Shown one piece after another: positions 42,001-56,000 of a stretch of DNA of 64,000 nt; positions within the stretch are counted from its first letter, which is position 1; each line of letters begins with the position of its first letter. The translations under genes and the position numbers were made by a program. Source of the stretch: Symbiodinium kawagutii (Eukaryota; Sar; Dinophyceae; Suessiales; Symbiodiniaceae); NCBI GenBank assembly GCA_009767595.1, contig VSDK01002022.1, positions 1 to 64,000 on the forward strand, read 5' to 3'. The notes below the pieces were generated by a model. That model saw only the letters and a list, made by a program, of their open reading frames with translations, did not search any database and was not told where the DNA came from.

Positions 42001-44061
42001 GTCTTGTTGAGTGATGTTTTCTTATTTTGGATTCTTCCTTGTCTTGTGTCAGGTGCAACCTCCCGCTGGCTGTTTCGGCTGATGGTTGGCTTCGGCCAAC
42101 TATGCCGCAACCCAGGCGTTCGGCCTTGTATCTTGGTGGCATTATTGCCTCTATTTTGATTGTGTCTCACTTCATTGCTATCATCAGGTTCTTTCTTTCC
42201 ATTGTGTCTCATTTCATTGCTCTCATCTCAGGGGCTGGGCGTTGCACCATCGTGGCAACGCTGCTGTGTTGCTGAACATCTGGGAGAACATGACTGTGAA
42301 AGTTCAGCACATTGAAGAGTGCCTTGGCTACTTTAGGTTCTGTGACCTTTGACTGATGATGATGTGGCTGCAACCTTAGTCCTTTGAAGCCCGATTGCCA
42401 AGGGTCCGAATCAGCAACGAGCACCAGATGGTGACCATCCAGAAGGACGTGAGGGGCACTGCGTACCCTAGTGGACCCTGGGTGGCATCTAAAAAGTTTG
42501 TTGTTGAGGTGTTTTCCCATGACATCATGTTGGCAATGATAGCCTGACGAAGGCCCAGATGAGCATTGGAGTCCATCAACGCGGGGGGAGGACACCTCGG
42601 CCGTGGCGAGGTGTTGCGGCGACATTCCACGTGTTGTTTCTCATCTGCAGTTGGTCCATGGTTTGATGTTTTGTGTTTGTTCCTGGCTCTTCGGCTTTCA
42701 GCATTCATTCACACTGAGGCTGCAGGTGAGCGCACGTGGCAGGTGGGTCGTAGCAAAGCTGCGGTGGACGCGGTGGCACTGGCAGGGTACACCTGTGCAA
42801 CTTGGATGCACATTCTGGGTGGATTACAACTGTGCTTTTTGGCTTTTTTGGATTGATTTAAGGGACAGCATTGATTGAATTGTTGTGTTCCTGTGGTTTT
42901 GCTTGCTGACCTAGATCTCTGTTCCTGTGGTTTTGCTTGCTGACCTAGATCTCTGCGATGCTGATCCAGCACATGGACGACGCAGAGTATGACAAGCCTT
43001 GGATCCAGAAGCTCGAGGACATCAGCCGAGTGGCGGTGGAACACATCACTGCATACCGAGCCGCCGAGCCTTGTCTTCATTGTTGTTTTGATTTGTGTGG
43101 GGCTGTCATCATTGCTGAGCTGCCATTGACTGTTTGCATGTCTGAGGAAAAACTCCTGCAGCTGTCAGAGCGTTCCGCATGATTGGATGGAAGTTGGGGG
43201 AAAAAATGTGCGACTTGCTTGTGCTTTGGATGGAGTGGACTAGGCTTCACATACCTACTTTCTGTTGCTTGGTCAAGGTTTGGTGGCTGTTAAATCCCTA
43301 GCTAATGGCTATCAATCGATAATCATCCCTTAGCCATTGATTGACCATGTAGCCATTGTGATTATGATCGATTTACTATCCAGAATACCAGTCTACCATG
43401 AACCACATTTACCCCAGCCATTGGAACATAGCCCAACACATTTGACAAAATTATATCAACCAAGGCTTGTCATCCAAACCTCAATGACAAATCAACATCA
43501 TAGGAATCAATATTGGTGGTGAGTGGATTGGTATCATCAATCACCCTGGCTGGTCATCGAAACCCCAAGGAAAAATTCAACATAGAAATGATTCGGGTTT
43601 GGATGGATCATCTCTTGCGACCAATCACCAAAGTACTTGATTCCCTTGACCCATGCCATGCCTGCTGGGAGGTGCTGCTGCGCTGCCAATTGCCAGCGTG
43701 GCCTCTGCAAGGGTTCGGGCACCCAGTTTGGGCACTCATTGGGCAATGGCAACGATCACCACAAGGACACCAATGACAATTCCCCACGTTGGACCCTTGT
43801 CAATGATCAACCGGTGAAATCATCCTCAACATGAGAGAATCATCATCATCATCATCATCGTCATCATCATCATCATCACCATCACCATCATCATCATAAT
43901 CATCATAATCATCACCATCATAATCATCAATGATCATCACCATCATCATCATCATCATCATCGTGATCATCATCATCACCATCACCATAATCGTCATCAT
44001 CATCATCACCATCACCATCACCATCACCATGATCATCATCACCATCATCATCATCATCACC

Positions 44062-44093
<32 letters not shown>

Positions 44094-47000
44094 CATCAGT
44101 CAAAAAAATCATCATCAGTGTCTTCAGGTTTCTTCGCTTCCGAGACCAAAGAAAGTTTGGCAGCCCAGATTGGGGATTGGTAGCCTGGGTTTCCAAACTA
44201 ACTGCTAGGGGAACATCCACAATAGACCCATGATCAAATTAGGGATCACTGACAGTGACAGATTGGATGAACATCCATGAAATGACATTGACTCTGGTTA
44301 CCCAGGATTAATAGGGGGTTCCCATTTTAATGGAAAACCAAGGCTTTTAGGGGATACCCGTAATTAATCAACCAGGGGTTTATTAATCCTGGGTAGCCAT
44401 TAATTTTGAATCCAGAACATCCACACTCCTGTGACAGTGATGCTGCCATGGCTCAAGCTTTGAATCAAGAGTCATTTAAATAAATGACATGAACAACACA
44501 TCAATCGATGTTTCTGGGGAACTCTCCCATATCCGATTCCAAACTCCACTGATGTTACCAAAACTAAGCATCAATGAAATTCTTTGATCACAATTCAATT
44601 AAATAATCTATTTCAGATTTTCATTGATGCTGGATTTAATTCTTCACGAACCTTGGTGCTGGGCCACTGCCATGCGTTCCAAAACAAAGAGCCAGCTTCG
44701 CAATGTGGCGTCCAAGTGGCAGCGGTGGCGCTGCAGCTTCCCATGGGCACTGGTTGGGGAGCATGGCTTGGTTTGCACCATATGCCGAAAGGATGGACTG
44801 GACACCCCGTTCGGCAGAGGAGAAGGCGGGTTGGGGAAAAGGCCATGGTAATCTACAAACCCTTCATGTTCAATGTTGTGACCAATGGTGACTTTGGGTG
44901 GCCCTGACCCCCCTGGAAAAGCGCAAGCACGTGGGACAGAACAACGCGCATGGCTCCAATAGCGCGTAGCTCGCGAAGCCCAACGCGTAGCTTAGCCCCC
45001 AAAGCACAGCGCGTACTAACCAGGGCTCCCTGACAAGCATGGCGTCCATGAATCTCCTTCCTGTTTTCACATTCACAGATGGCGGCAACATGGACAAGTT
45101 GTTTGAATCCTTACAGCTTTTGCTGCTGGTAGGGCATGAGTTCTTTGCGCTATGTCGTTCATTGATGTGGTCTCCTCTTCCATCCTTTTTCATTCACAGA
45201 TGGCAGCAACATGAACGCTGGTCAAAGCTGTTTTGATGCTGGTAAGAAAATTAGCATCATGAGAGACTCACATCTTAGTTGTCTTGATAAGTCTGGGAAG
45301 TTCACTGGCCCTCAGGTGGCCGGGGTGCAAAGAGGCTGATGCGCTCTCATTTGAAGCAGCATGCCGCTTCAAGGAAACATCGGGTTGCAGTCGCTTGTTT
45401 GAATTATCAATGCACACTTGAGTGACATGGATGTCATCAATGCCATTTAGCCAGCCATCATAACAAAACACAATCAGTTTGCTTAAGCAACCATGCAAGG
45501 CGGCACTTCTTGACAATGGCAGCTTGCTTCTTATTCAGCAACTTTTATTTTGCACCTGTCCCAATGAATTGATTGTTGGCTGGGCTCCAGAATAATGTAT
45601 GCTTGGAATGTTCAATCACGACTCAGGTGCTGAGCAGGATGGTGGCATTGCAATTGTGGATGGAAAGATTGTTCCACATGGATCACTCTTTCATCAGATG
45701 ATCAAGGGCATCAAAGAGAAAAAAACATGTGAGACAGCTTCTTGGCTGGTATTGTCCACTATTGTTGGTTTAGTCAGTCTTGTCAACAATCAATTTTAGT
45801 GAACCAACTGATTGATGTTTGCAACTTAGGTTGGGGGCACCCACAAGCGGCGGAAGCTCCTGTATTGCTTGGGTCAGGCCTGCCGCTTGCAGACTGTGCG
45901 GGTCTTGCAGAATGCCGCCTCAGTTTCGGTGCAGCAGGCCCAGGGGTCATGGCATCAAAGCTATTGGCAGCTAGCATTGTTTAGGCACACCAATCCTGTG
46001 ACTAAGAGGGGATTGTGTAGCTACTTTTTCCGACAACTAATGTTGATTGTTAACCCCTGGCAGGATGCTCGAAAGAACATTCTAGCCTTGAAGTTTACCG
46101 CAGCAAACCAGGAAACACTCATCCAGCAAAGTGGTGTTCTAGGATGCACCGATGTTGCTCAAGCTCAAGACTTCACCGCTGTGGGTGTGAAGAAAGCTTC
46201 AATGAAAGTGATGAAGGAGCTTTGCAATGGAGCTGATTCCATACCATTTTCGGATGCTTGGTGGTCAAAATCAATCATTACTGTAGATTTTATGATTGCC
46301 TGTTTAATTGGCCATCCAGGATGCCTAGCTCACACCCACAAATGACTATTGACTGTTGCTTATCATTTAATGATATTATCATCCTCATAGCCTCTTTGGC
46401 CCCCCTAGCTTCGAACAAGGAGGAACTACCATTGAAATTTGACATCTTTGACTCGCTCAAAAACGAGAAAGTGGAGCAGTTTTGTGCTGATGCTGCCTTG
46501 GATGAGCAAGTTTGTGGTGAGCTGCTCCAGCACGAGTTCAAATCATTGAAAGTCAGAATCAAGGATGCGACCCATGCAACACGGAGGAGAAGTCATGGAC
46601 AGTGTTTCAAACTCAAGCTGTGTCTTCATCAATCATTTGAAATTGTGTTGAGTTTAACTCAAGTTTTGCATCTTGCAGGATATCATCCAGATCAACGGCA
46701 GCTGACTCCTATTTGCAAAAGACTTTGAACATGTTTGTTTCTGGAAAAAACTCACCTGCCCAGCTCATCCACTTCAAGGGCTACTTTGCAGCTAAATTTT
46801 CTGGCTTCATCAAGGAATCAAAAGGCTGGCAATGTGACTAAGCTGCAAAGCTGAATTATCGCTCACCGTTCAACCACTGCTTCAATTCATTCACTGTTCA
46901 ACCAAGGTCGCAATTTACGAGCAGCCAAACATCGCTTCGAAAGCATCCAAAAACCAACTGGTCGCCTTGCAGCTTTGCAGCAACTATTGTCTCAACTGGA

Positions 47001-50000
47001 TCTTCTTGATTTAAACTGATCATTAGATTTAATGTTTCTTTCCTTCAGGTTATTGAATTTGATTTTCCCAGTGATTGGTTGCTAATTCCTTCAGGTATTG
47101 CATATGGAGCAAATGCTGCTGACTATGGAGCATATGGCAAGGGAACGTGCTGGAAAACAGGAGGGCCTAGTGGCAGCTGACTTCCTGGAAAATCAGTTCG
47201 ACATGGAACGAGCTTTGCAACTTGCAATTGAAAAACAGGATTGCAACTTTGCAACTTAACTTGTTGTTCATCAGTCTTATTTGTTTGCCGTCCCCTGAGT
47301 GTTTGACCTTGTTTAATTTCATAGCTGAGGACCCTGGCACTTCTAGCTGATGCCCATGATGAAGCTTTCCTCCTGACCAGAATCTGTGACCAGGAGGGTT
47401 TCCAAACTGGCCATTTGACACACGCCTTGAAAACGCTTCCTGGCCAGTCGTGTTTAGTTTTCATGGTAGATGACATGACTGACTGACTGTGACATCATGG
47501 TTTGCCTGAGGTTTCAGACTTCATGTGACTACATGTTTGAGAAAGGCCACATTTATTCAATGGATGGCACCTACACCAAGTACTTGCTTGACACTCTGGG
47601 TGCAAAGCCTGTCCTGCTCATCTTTCGTGGCAAACCATTGGTCCTGGGTGGACCAAGCTCGTTGACTCCAGCCATCAAGAAGCGAGCATTAGCCAGGACT
47701 GTCGTTTCATCCAACGTTGCTAATCAAGCCGGGCCTGTTTTTAATTGTTTTCATATATGACCCTGTGAGGATGATAAATTGGACACGGATTGCCAGAAGC
47801 ATCATCCAAACCGAGTTCCCAAGCTACAGTGTATTGTGCCACCTCTCCCAATGCACTTACTTGGACAAGCACAAGTACAAGAAAAGCACCAAATCAATGT
47901 CTGATGCCTCCATTGCAAGCCTAAAAGCTCTGAGCATTGCTTGGAAGATTGACTGGGTTCCTTGACTTAGCCTTAGTACTTAGAGTCTTGGCTTCCTGTG
48001 GGTCACACCTGAATTGCTTCAAAACTAAGGTCACTCTGAAAGCAGAGATGAAAACCCTTTACCCTGTTGCGTTGACAGTGATGGTGAAGGAGGATGTGGA
48101 TGAGGTGGTTGCATGGTCACGGGCCATCCTCAGGGAACGTCGCTTGTGCGGCAAAGGTGCTTGCAATGCTGCGGCCAAGATCATTGTGAGAGCACTGGCC
48201 TGGTGTTTTTCCACATCTGATGTGGAGAGACTGTCCCATGGTAGCACTCAGAATCAATGACGCAATAATCTGTCAAACATCTTATGGTTGTCATTTCATA
48301 CCAACTGAGGTTCAGCACAAGTGTTTGGATGAGTGGTGCAAAAAGAGGCACTATTGGAACTGATTATATCAATGACGAGCTACGGGTTGCTTATCTTGAT
48401 GCAGCTGATGAAAAGGAAGCCATCGACATGGCACAGCTAGAATGGGCACCTTGTATGCACATGTTCATGATGATATTAAACAATTAAGATGTCATAATTG
48501 CAAACCCTCTCATTTGATTTTCAAGGCACGGGTCTATGGAGATCTGCGAGAGGCTGGGTCATTTTGACCGGTCCACTTTTGCTGACAATGATGCACATTT
48601 GTATACGTTTGTGTTATCATCAGGCCAAGGAAAGACTTTACAAAAGAGGCCCCGCAAAAGAGCAAGGTGGTGAAGCTGGGTGGTTGAAAAAAAGAAGAAA
48701 ACTTGTCTCAAAAGTTGTGACTGAGACTGCGGCTGCTTCTTCTGACATCAAAGAGGTGTCAAAAATATCCAAGAGCCTGTGGACGGACAAACATGATAAT
48801 GAGATGCGGCTTCAAAAGAAAAGATCTCATGAAAACCGACCCTAGGATGCACATAAGTTTCAATCATCATTTTTTCAATAATCATGGATTTTGCAACATG
48901 GAGATTAAGGAATGGAAGCACTGAAAGCTGGAGTCCTGAAGCCAAAGAACCACACTGAGCAGAAGCATCTTGAGGAGTATGTGAAGAAGAAAAAGGACAA
49001 GCGATCGACTTATTTCAAGAATCGTGAGAAAGGCCTGGCTTTGACATTTGCTGCAAGCTTCTCACTAAAACATAATTTCTTTCAAGCCAGGTCGCAGGGC
49101 CACCAGGAGAATCTTGGCTTCAATCAGCCATTGCTGCATTGCAACGCCTGATACAAGCAGGCTGGATGAAATCCCACTGTTTGTTTCCTAAGGACCTGTC
49201 ACAATGGACCCAACTGGCAAAAGCTTCTTCGTTGAATCTCCTCGGGAGCAAGTCTTGACTCAGATTACTGAGCATTTTCGTGGATCAGTTCCTTGGCCCT
49301 GAGTTTATGTGGTGCTTAGGCACAAGATTTTTTCTGTGCCTAAGGTCATGTTTTGCCTAGAAATCATCAATCCATCCTTGTAGCCATCATGGGGTTTAAA
49401 CCTTGCTTTATCGATGCCTTGAGGTGGCTGCTTCCCGTGTGGATGCCGATATCATTGTCACAGATTTGGAACTTCCCAGTCTTCGAAGCCAACTTGCTAT
49501 GATGCTGGTGGGTGGTGCCATCATGCAAACTTCATTGCTCATGGGTGGCAAAGGCAGGCTACTTTGCTACAAGAGGTTGACCAGGACGCCAAAATGGGTT
49601 CACATGACCACGGCCTTCAAACAAGAATTCCCTGGGGCTGCTGCGGTCATCAGCAGCTTGGTTGCTTGTTATACCCAGCCAGCCTCCATCAAGTAGTTCT
49701 CCTCCATCAATGGTGGCTGTGCCTAAGGACTGGCGATTCAGAACCAATCTAGCCCTCGCTTGTGGAAGCTCTTGACATCAAGCCAAATGATGGTGGCAAG
49801 CTCAGTCCACAATTAATCCACTTGCCAATGATGATTTTGTAAGCTCGATTTACTTTGCCAATGATGATTTTGTGAACCATGTTCGGTTTTCAACAGCCTC
49901 CATGAGCCTTTAAAACCAATATTGTGAAATTATTGGGCTTTTGTGGTCCCTTAGCTAAATTCTGACAAGCTTTCATGGCCCAGGACAAGAGAAGGAAACG

Positions 50001-53000
50001 GTACACAGCTTCCCGTTTCCTATGCTTGGTGGGCAAGACTGAACTTAGCACTAGCCAAGAGGCAGGGCTGTGTCAGTTTGACTGGGATTGCAATCCAACC
50101 TAAATCTTGTCATGTCCAGGTGAAAAACCTGGATGCTCTTGGCATGAAAATCCTGACTGGGTTGACAGTGGCCAAAGAGCTCTGTCAGTTAGATGAGGCC
50201 AAAACCAAACGGGGAATTTGTGGCTCATGGTAGCTGCTGGGGTGTGGCTGTGCAGGCGTGATCCACTTGACCAACCACTCAACTTGTCACAATATTTGAT
50301 TCAAGAGCCTGCTCATCCATTCAATTAGGTGTTCACACATCACTGACATTGTGTGGGGGAACATTTGCCGGCTCAATGTGAAAAAAATGAGTGGGCTGAG
50401 GTGGAACGGAGTCCATGGCTGCCACCCCATCAATCACCCTGATCAAATAATCAACAAAGTGAACTTTGGCTTTTCTTGGTTGGGCATCATGAAGGGTCTT
50501 TGGCTTGAAATCAAAATAACCAATCATCATTGAACTTAAGAGGGCACCTGATGATCACCATCACTAACGGTTGACCTGTACATGTCACTATCGCTAACGG
50601 TTGACCTGTATGAGTCGCTATCGCTAACGGTTGACCTGTATGAGTCGCTATCGCTAGCGCTAGTGAATGTGTAAGCTATCCCGAAAAAAATATTTTGACC
50701 AGATCCCCATTGATGATTTCACTTTAAGGAAAATACTGTTGTAAGGAAGTGCGATTTTCGCAAGCCCTTACAAACTTCACTAGCGCTAGTGACAGCTCTA
50801 AGGAAGATTTGAAGTCTCTGGGCTGCCTCCAATCTTGTGTTTTCACTCACAAAGCTTTGCGGATACACAAGTTTCAGACATCTCCAGTGAAAATAAAATC
50901 TCCTTAGAACCATCGCTAGCGCTAGTGAAGCTTGTAAGGGGTTGCGATTTTCGCAGGCTGTTATTACAGTATCTTGGTTAAATTGCACTGGGGTCACCAA
51001 ACAAACAGGCCATATTTTTTCAGCCAGAATCCTGGCTGGCTCTCTTGGGATGTTTGCAGAAGTTCAGTTGAAAACTTGTCTGCAGCTGTTTCAGCTTGGC
51101 TCCCCAACTGCCCCGCTTGGATCAAGCCATGCCACCCCGAAGGAGATCCGGATCCTCAGTGGGAGCAGAATCAGAGGGTGGTGATTCTGTGAGCCCAGCT
51201 GTTTCTGGGGCAGTACCTAGGCTTAAATTTCAATCAATGATGCATAATTTCACTGACACTCTGATGAATGTTTGACAATGTCTTTTGCTTTGCTTCTCAG
51301 GCCTACAACTCTGATCTCATTGATGCTTTCAAAAATCGTTGCCAAGACCTTGCTGATTTGTGGCCCGATGTGCTCAATGCTGACCCTCTTCTCATTCGGG
51401 ATGGTGGTCAGGAGGCTGGTCAGCTGAACATATTATTTATTATTGTGTTAGTCATTTGAAGCTCATGGCAGGCACCCTTCAACCAAACCCATTTCTCCTC
51501 TGCGATGGATGATGGCAGAAATGACAAGAAGTACAAGTGTGGCCAAAACTGGTGGCGTCACAATTTGCTTTGGTCTGCAACACCTGGCGTTGCTTGGCAT
51601 AAATTTTGCCTTGACAGCTGAATTGATCAATGATTTGGAGTATGTATGCTGACTAAGACCCCTGTGCGGATGTCTGCAGTGGAAAAGCTGCAGAACTTTC
51701 ACTTCAAACAGCCAGCTGCTTATCCTACGGTCATGAAAGTCTATGTTCCGTTCCTGGGCGTTAATTAAGACGGACATGGTGTGATGATGAAACATGGTGA
51801 CTAAGATTCAAAGACTTTGATTCAAGTGACTATGACTAAGGCCCGGCATGGAATCTCACCGTGCTATGATCCCAGCTGAAGCCACGGACCTCTTTGAGAA
51901 CTTCAAGGAGATCAAGATGCTGTCCCCGATTGAGATGGACCTTGCGTTCGTCAACGGGGCTTGGAATGATCGAGCTGATGCAGAAAAAATGGAAGAATGG
52001 AGGACCATCCCATGCGAATTACTTGAATTTTCAAAACCTTTCAATTTCAATGTGTGATGATCGAATCACCTGGGATAGGAAGTTTTTCCTGTCAGTCAGC
52101 TTCGAATACATCAGTGTGGATAGCCCCCTGGAGGAGTATCTTGGCTACACATCACTGGAATCTCATTTCAAAATTCAATTGAATTAGTAAAATCTAAACA
52201 TCATCAAGTCCTTGAATGTTTAAACTCAGGCTCCATTTGCTGGCCATGCAAGAGCGACAGATTCTTGGCTTCATTCAAATGCAAGGTGAGCTATTTCATG
52301 TTCTGGATCAGTGCTTTGTTATCGCATAATAAGGACCATCGAACTCCATGGAATTTCGCTGGTGCACAGTCCACTGCAGAACTTTTTCAACATCTTGACC
52401 TTCAAGCATAGCCTGGAAGAAACTCGGGGGGCGATCACTGCAGACAAGTTGGCAGATCTTTATGATCAGCACGTGAAGTTTGCCAACCCAGATGACGCTG
52501 TAACCTGGCTTACTTATTAATTATCATGACACGTTTATTTCCTTTGACTCAGTCTTGAACAAATCAATGATCGAAGGTATCGACTTCCTTCATCGACACT
52601 GCTTGCACAATGGGCTCTCGGGCCTCTTGTTTGCAAACAGCTTCTGCTTGGGTCTCAGTGGGTCAACACCCATTACCTCTGGTTCCCCTTTGTTGGTGAT
52701 GAATCTATTCTTGATTTAATTTCCTGGTTCCCCAATTAAATTCTTTTAAATGGAAACTTTCCTGGGCTTCTGGTTGGCTGAGGTTCTGACAGACAAGCTG
52801 GTGGCCGATCTGCTCCTGAAGGCGGATGAATCTGACAAGAAAGCTTTCAGCCACTGGAGCAAATTTCAGATTCTGATCCAGTCGAGCGAAGGAATCCGTT
52901 GGCTGTTTCTGGCAGTGCCTCTTGGTTCATGTTTGCCTGTGATTTTGTTTGAGTCTAGTTTCGTTGTTTCAGTCAGCAGTCAGCTTGTTTCGGTTTGTTT

Positions 53001-56000
53001 TGACCTTTGCTCAGCTAAGGTATGATGGCCATTCCAATGGATGGCTGTCCTCTGAAAAGCTCTCCACCAGGAATCTTCAGGCAATCACCTGCCAAGCGGT
53101 TTTGGCACAAAAGAGTGTGATGCAGTTGATCTTGGAAAAGATCGACGCAGACTACCCGGAGTGGCCACCGCAGGTGAAGCAGGTCACTTGTCAATCATCA
53201 GTTGATTGGTCATTCTGTCATTCATAGGTTTAAGTTATCTTGCTCATGTACTCCATGGCTTTCTTTGAGGCCATTCGTGATTCTACCATGAACCACCTTG
53301 AGTTCCGACAGCTACTTGGTGTGCAATTCTACCTGCAATTCAAATTGTCCAGCCAAATTTGCAACAACCTGAGGGCAACTTCTGGGGACCAAACATGGCG
53401 AGCTGGATGGCCAGCTTCAGCAGAAAGCCTGTGGGCGTTGATCGAGGACCCTTGGCTCGAAACTCTGTTATTCATAAGAATTAGCATCTTATCATTCAAA
53501 TTCATGATGACGACAGTGATCAATTGAGTAATTTCATCTGGTGTCATACTAAGGAAGCTTGCTTTGGTGCTGGGCATTGGTCTACCATGGTTTCTTTGGT
53601 GAAAAACCGAAGGGCAATTGGTGATTTCCTGTCTGCCCCTTCCCTGAGTGCTGAGTTGGCCGACATCGATGAAAAGTATGCAGGTGAGGTCAAAGAAAAG
53701 AAAAAACAACTGAAGAAGGCCGCTGGCGAGCAGCATCAAGAAGAGGAAGTGGCCCAGGAGGATCCAGTTGAAGAGGAGACTCCTGAGACGGTGGAGCTTC
53801 CCCACATGTTGATAGGTGAGGAGGCAGTCTTGCCCATCAAGGAGGAAACGCTCAAAGGCGACAAGCTTGAGAAGGCCCAATCGCATCATCATCATCATCA
53901 TCATCACCATCATCATCAATCATCATCATCATCATCATCACCATCATCATCAATCATCATCATCATCATCATCACCATCATCATCAATCATCATCATCAT
54001 CATCATCACCATCATCATCAATCATCATCATCAACCAGCATCACCATCATCATCAATCATCATCACCACCATCATCATCAGTCATCATCACCATCATCAT
54101 CATCACCATCATCATCAATCATCATAACCATCACCATCATCATCATCATCATCATCAATGATCATGATCATCAACCGGTTTTTTGAACAGGCTGCAAAGA
54201 TGAAAGACAAGCTCTTGCAGATCAAAAAGATTGCCCAACGGAAGGAAACTTGGCTTAACTATTAAACAGCATCATTGAATCGTTGTTTGATTGAAGAAGC
54301 TTTTGGCTGAAATTCAGGTCGCAACAACCGTCAAGCTGGTCATCGACCCTGGATCAGAGGACAAACTGGTGGACCTGTACATGGACAGCTGGATGAAGGA
54401 CCACAAGGATGAAAAGATCCTCAGCTGATGTTAGTTGATCATCCTCAGTTGACCAGCCACTTAGGTTCATGGAATGAATTGTCCAACACTAAGGAGGACC
54501 CATCATCCTGGTGAAGAACCCTTCTGCACGAGCCTTCTTGGGCACTTCTTTGACTCAAAGAAGTGCTCCGAGGCTGCAAGTCATCCTCACCTTCGGCCGC
54601 CGCCATTGAAAGATGGCAGGGTGGGACGTCTGCTGCAAGCTGTTGTGATTCTTGATTGCAATCAATCATGGATTGTTCATTTACTTTGTTCTGAATCATG
54701 GATTGTTCATTGTCAATCATGGAGCTTTCAAAATTCGAAATTGATCCAGTTCAGGAGGGTGCGCTTTTCTGCCAATCCTGATGGAGCTGCTGCCTTCAAT
54801 ACCAGTGACATTTTCTTCATGAATGATGGAGGCCGACCAGGCTGGGTCAGTCATATAGTATTCCAGCCTTGATTGATTAATTGCTGATTGCTGTCTACCC
54901 TGCCACCCAGGACATCACAACCAGCTCACTACCCTGAAATCTGGAGAGGATGCAGTCCAGAAAAACGAAAAGGTGTTGACCGTGATCTACTCTGAAGAGT
55001 CCATCAGCAAGAGAAAGGAAAGGAACAAAACCATGGGCGCCATCAAGCAAACTGAAAACATCTACATGCTGATGCCCCCATCGGGTTGCCGGGTGATGAA
55101 AAAGCAGAGGTTACTTGAACTGAAATTAAAAGGGATCATTCATGATTATCATGCACTGCTTTCCTTGCTCAGGCTACATCATGAAGGCAGCAACAGAGGA
55201 GATTCAATCTATGGTGTCAACATGCCCACGTTTGACGGCAAGAACACATGGGTCTTGTATCTGGGATGCATTGACTCAATCCTTCTCCACAAAAGTTCAA
55301 GTCCTAGACATAAATTGAATAAAATCATTGACTCATTCTGGATTCTAAGGACTGTGAAAGAAAAACGTGAGCTCTTTGGGAAGCATCGCATAGCCGTTGG
55401 TGGTGCTCTTCCTCCTGAAGCTTCTGCTGCTGATTCTGAATTTGCATCAGGTTGGGGGTAACCATCCAAGCTATCCTCATCCCATCACTCGTCCCTCCAT
55501 CCCCCCGGTGATTCGTGCCAGGTCGCAAGAGTGACACCAGCAAGGAACCGGTGTTCTTTCACTCTGGACCTTACTCGCTGGATGAAGAGTTGGTGATGGG
55601 CCATGCTGTGGGTGCCATTCATGACATGACTCCTGGTGCCTTGGCACACTCTTAGAAACATATTTTTTCAAGTGCTTAAGTCGACTTATTAAATCAAACT
55701 GTGATGACTTGATGAGCTTGGATAATAAGGAGATGGCAATTTGGCAATGATCGCTATCAGAAAGAACATGCCCTACATTGGCTTGGTGTTCACCCAGGAA
55801 CATGCCTGGAGCTCATTATCACTCAGGTTTTTGTTTTCAGTCATGGGTGCATCCACCATTTCATTGAAGCAGCACTGGGCACATTGAGGCCAATGCTCTC
55901 ACGCAACGTTTGGAGGCACAGGTCTTCCAAGCTATGCAGGACACCAAGATTATCAATGAGTCCATCATGACTGCAAAGCATAGTAAAGCATTACAGCCAC

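Larger units (their letters stand above)
43183..44671 (+). other. Spacer between the unidentified gene and the transposase-like gene
   Basis: Contains a large ATC microsatellite and a foldback element; a segment near 43640-43760 has weak coding character but no clear exon. Confidence 0.5.

Noticed and set aside
43800..44220. Open frames rich in M/D, I/T or H on both strands
   Set aside because: Direct translation of an ATC/ATG microsatellite.
44440..44465. CCATGGCTCAAG, resembling the end of the dinoflagellate spliced leader
   Set aside because: Only about half of the leader matches and it is not at a gene start or next to a retroposed copy.
53816..54186. Histidine/serine-rich continuation of the methyltransferase-gene frame
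   Set aside because: The frame simply reads through a CATCAT array; more likely an intron, since coding sequence resumes in another place at about 54191.
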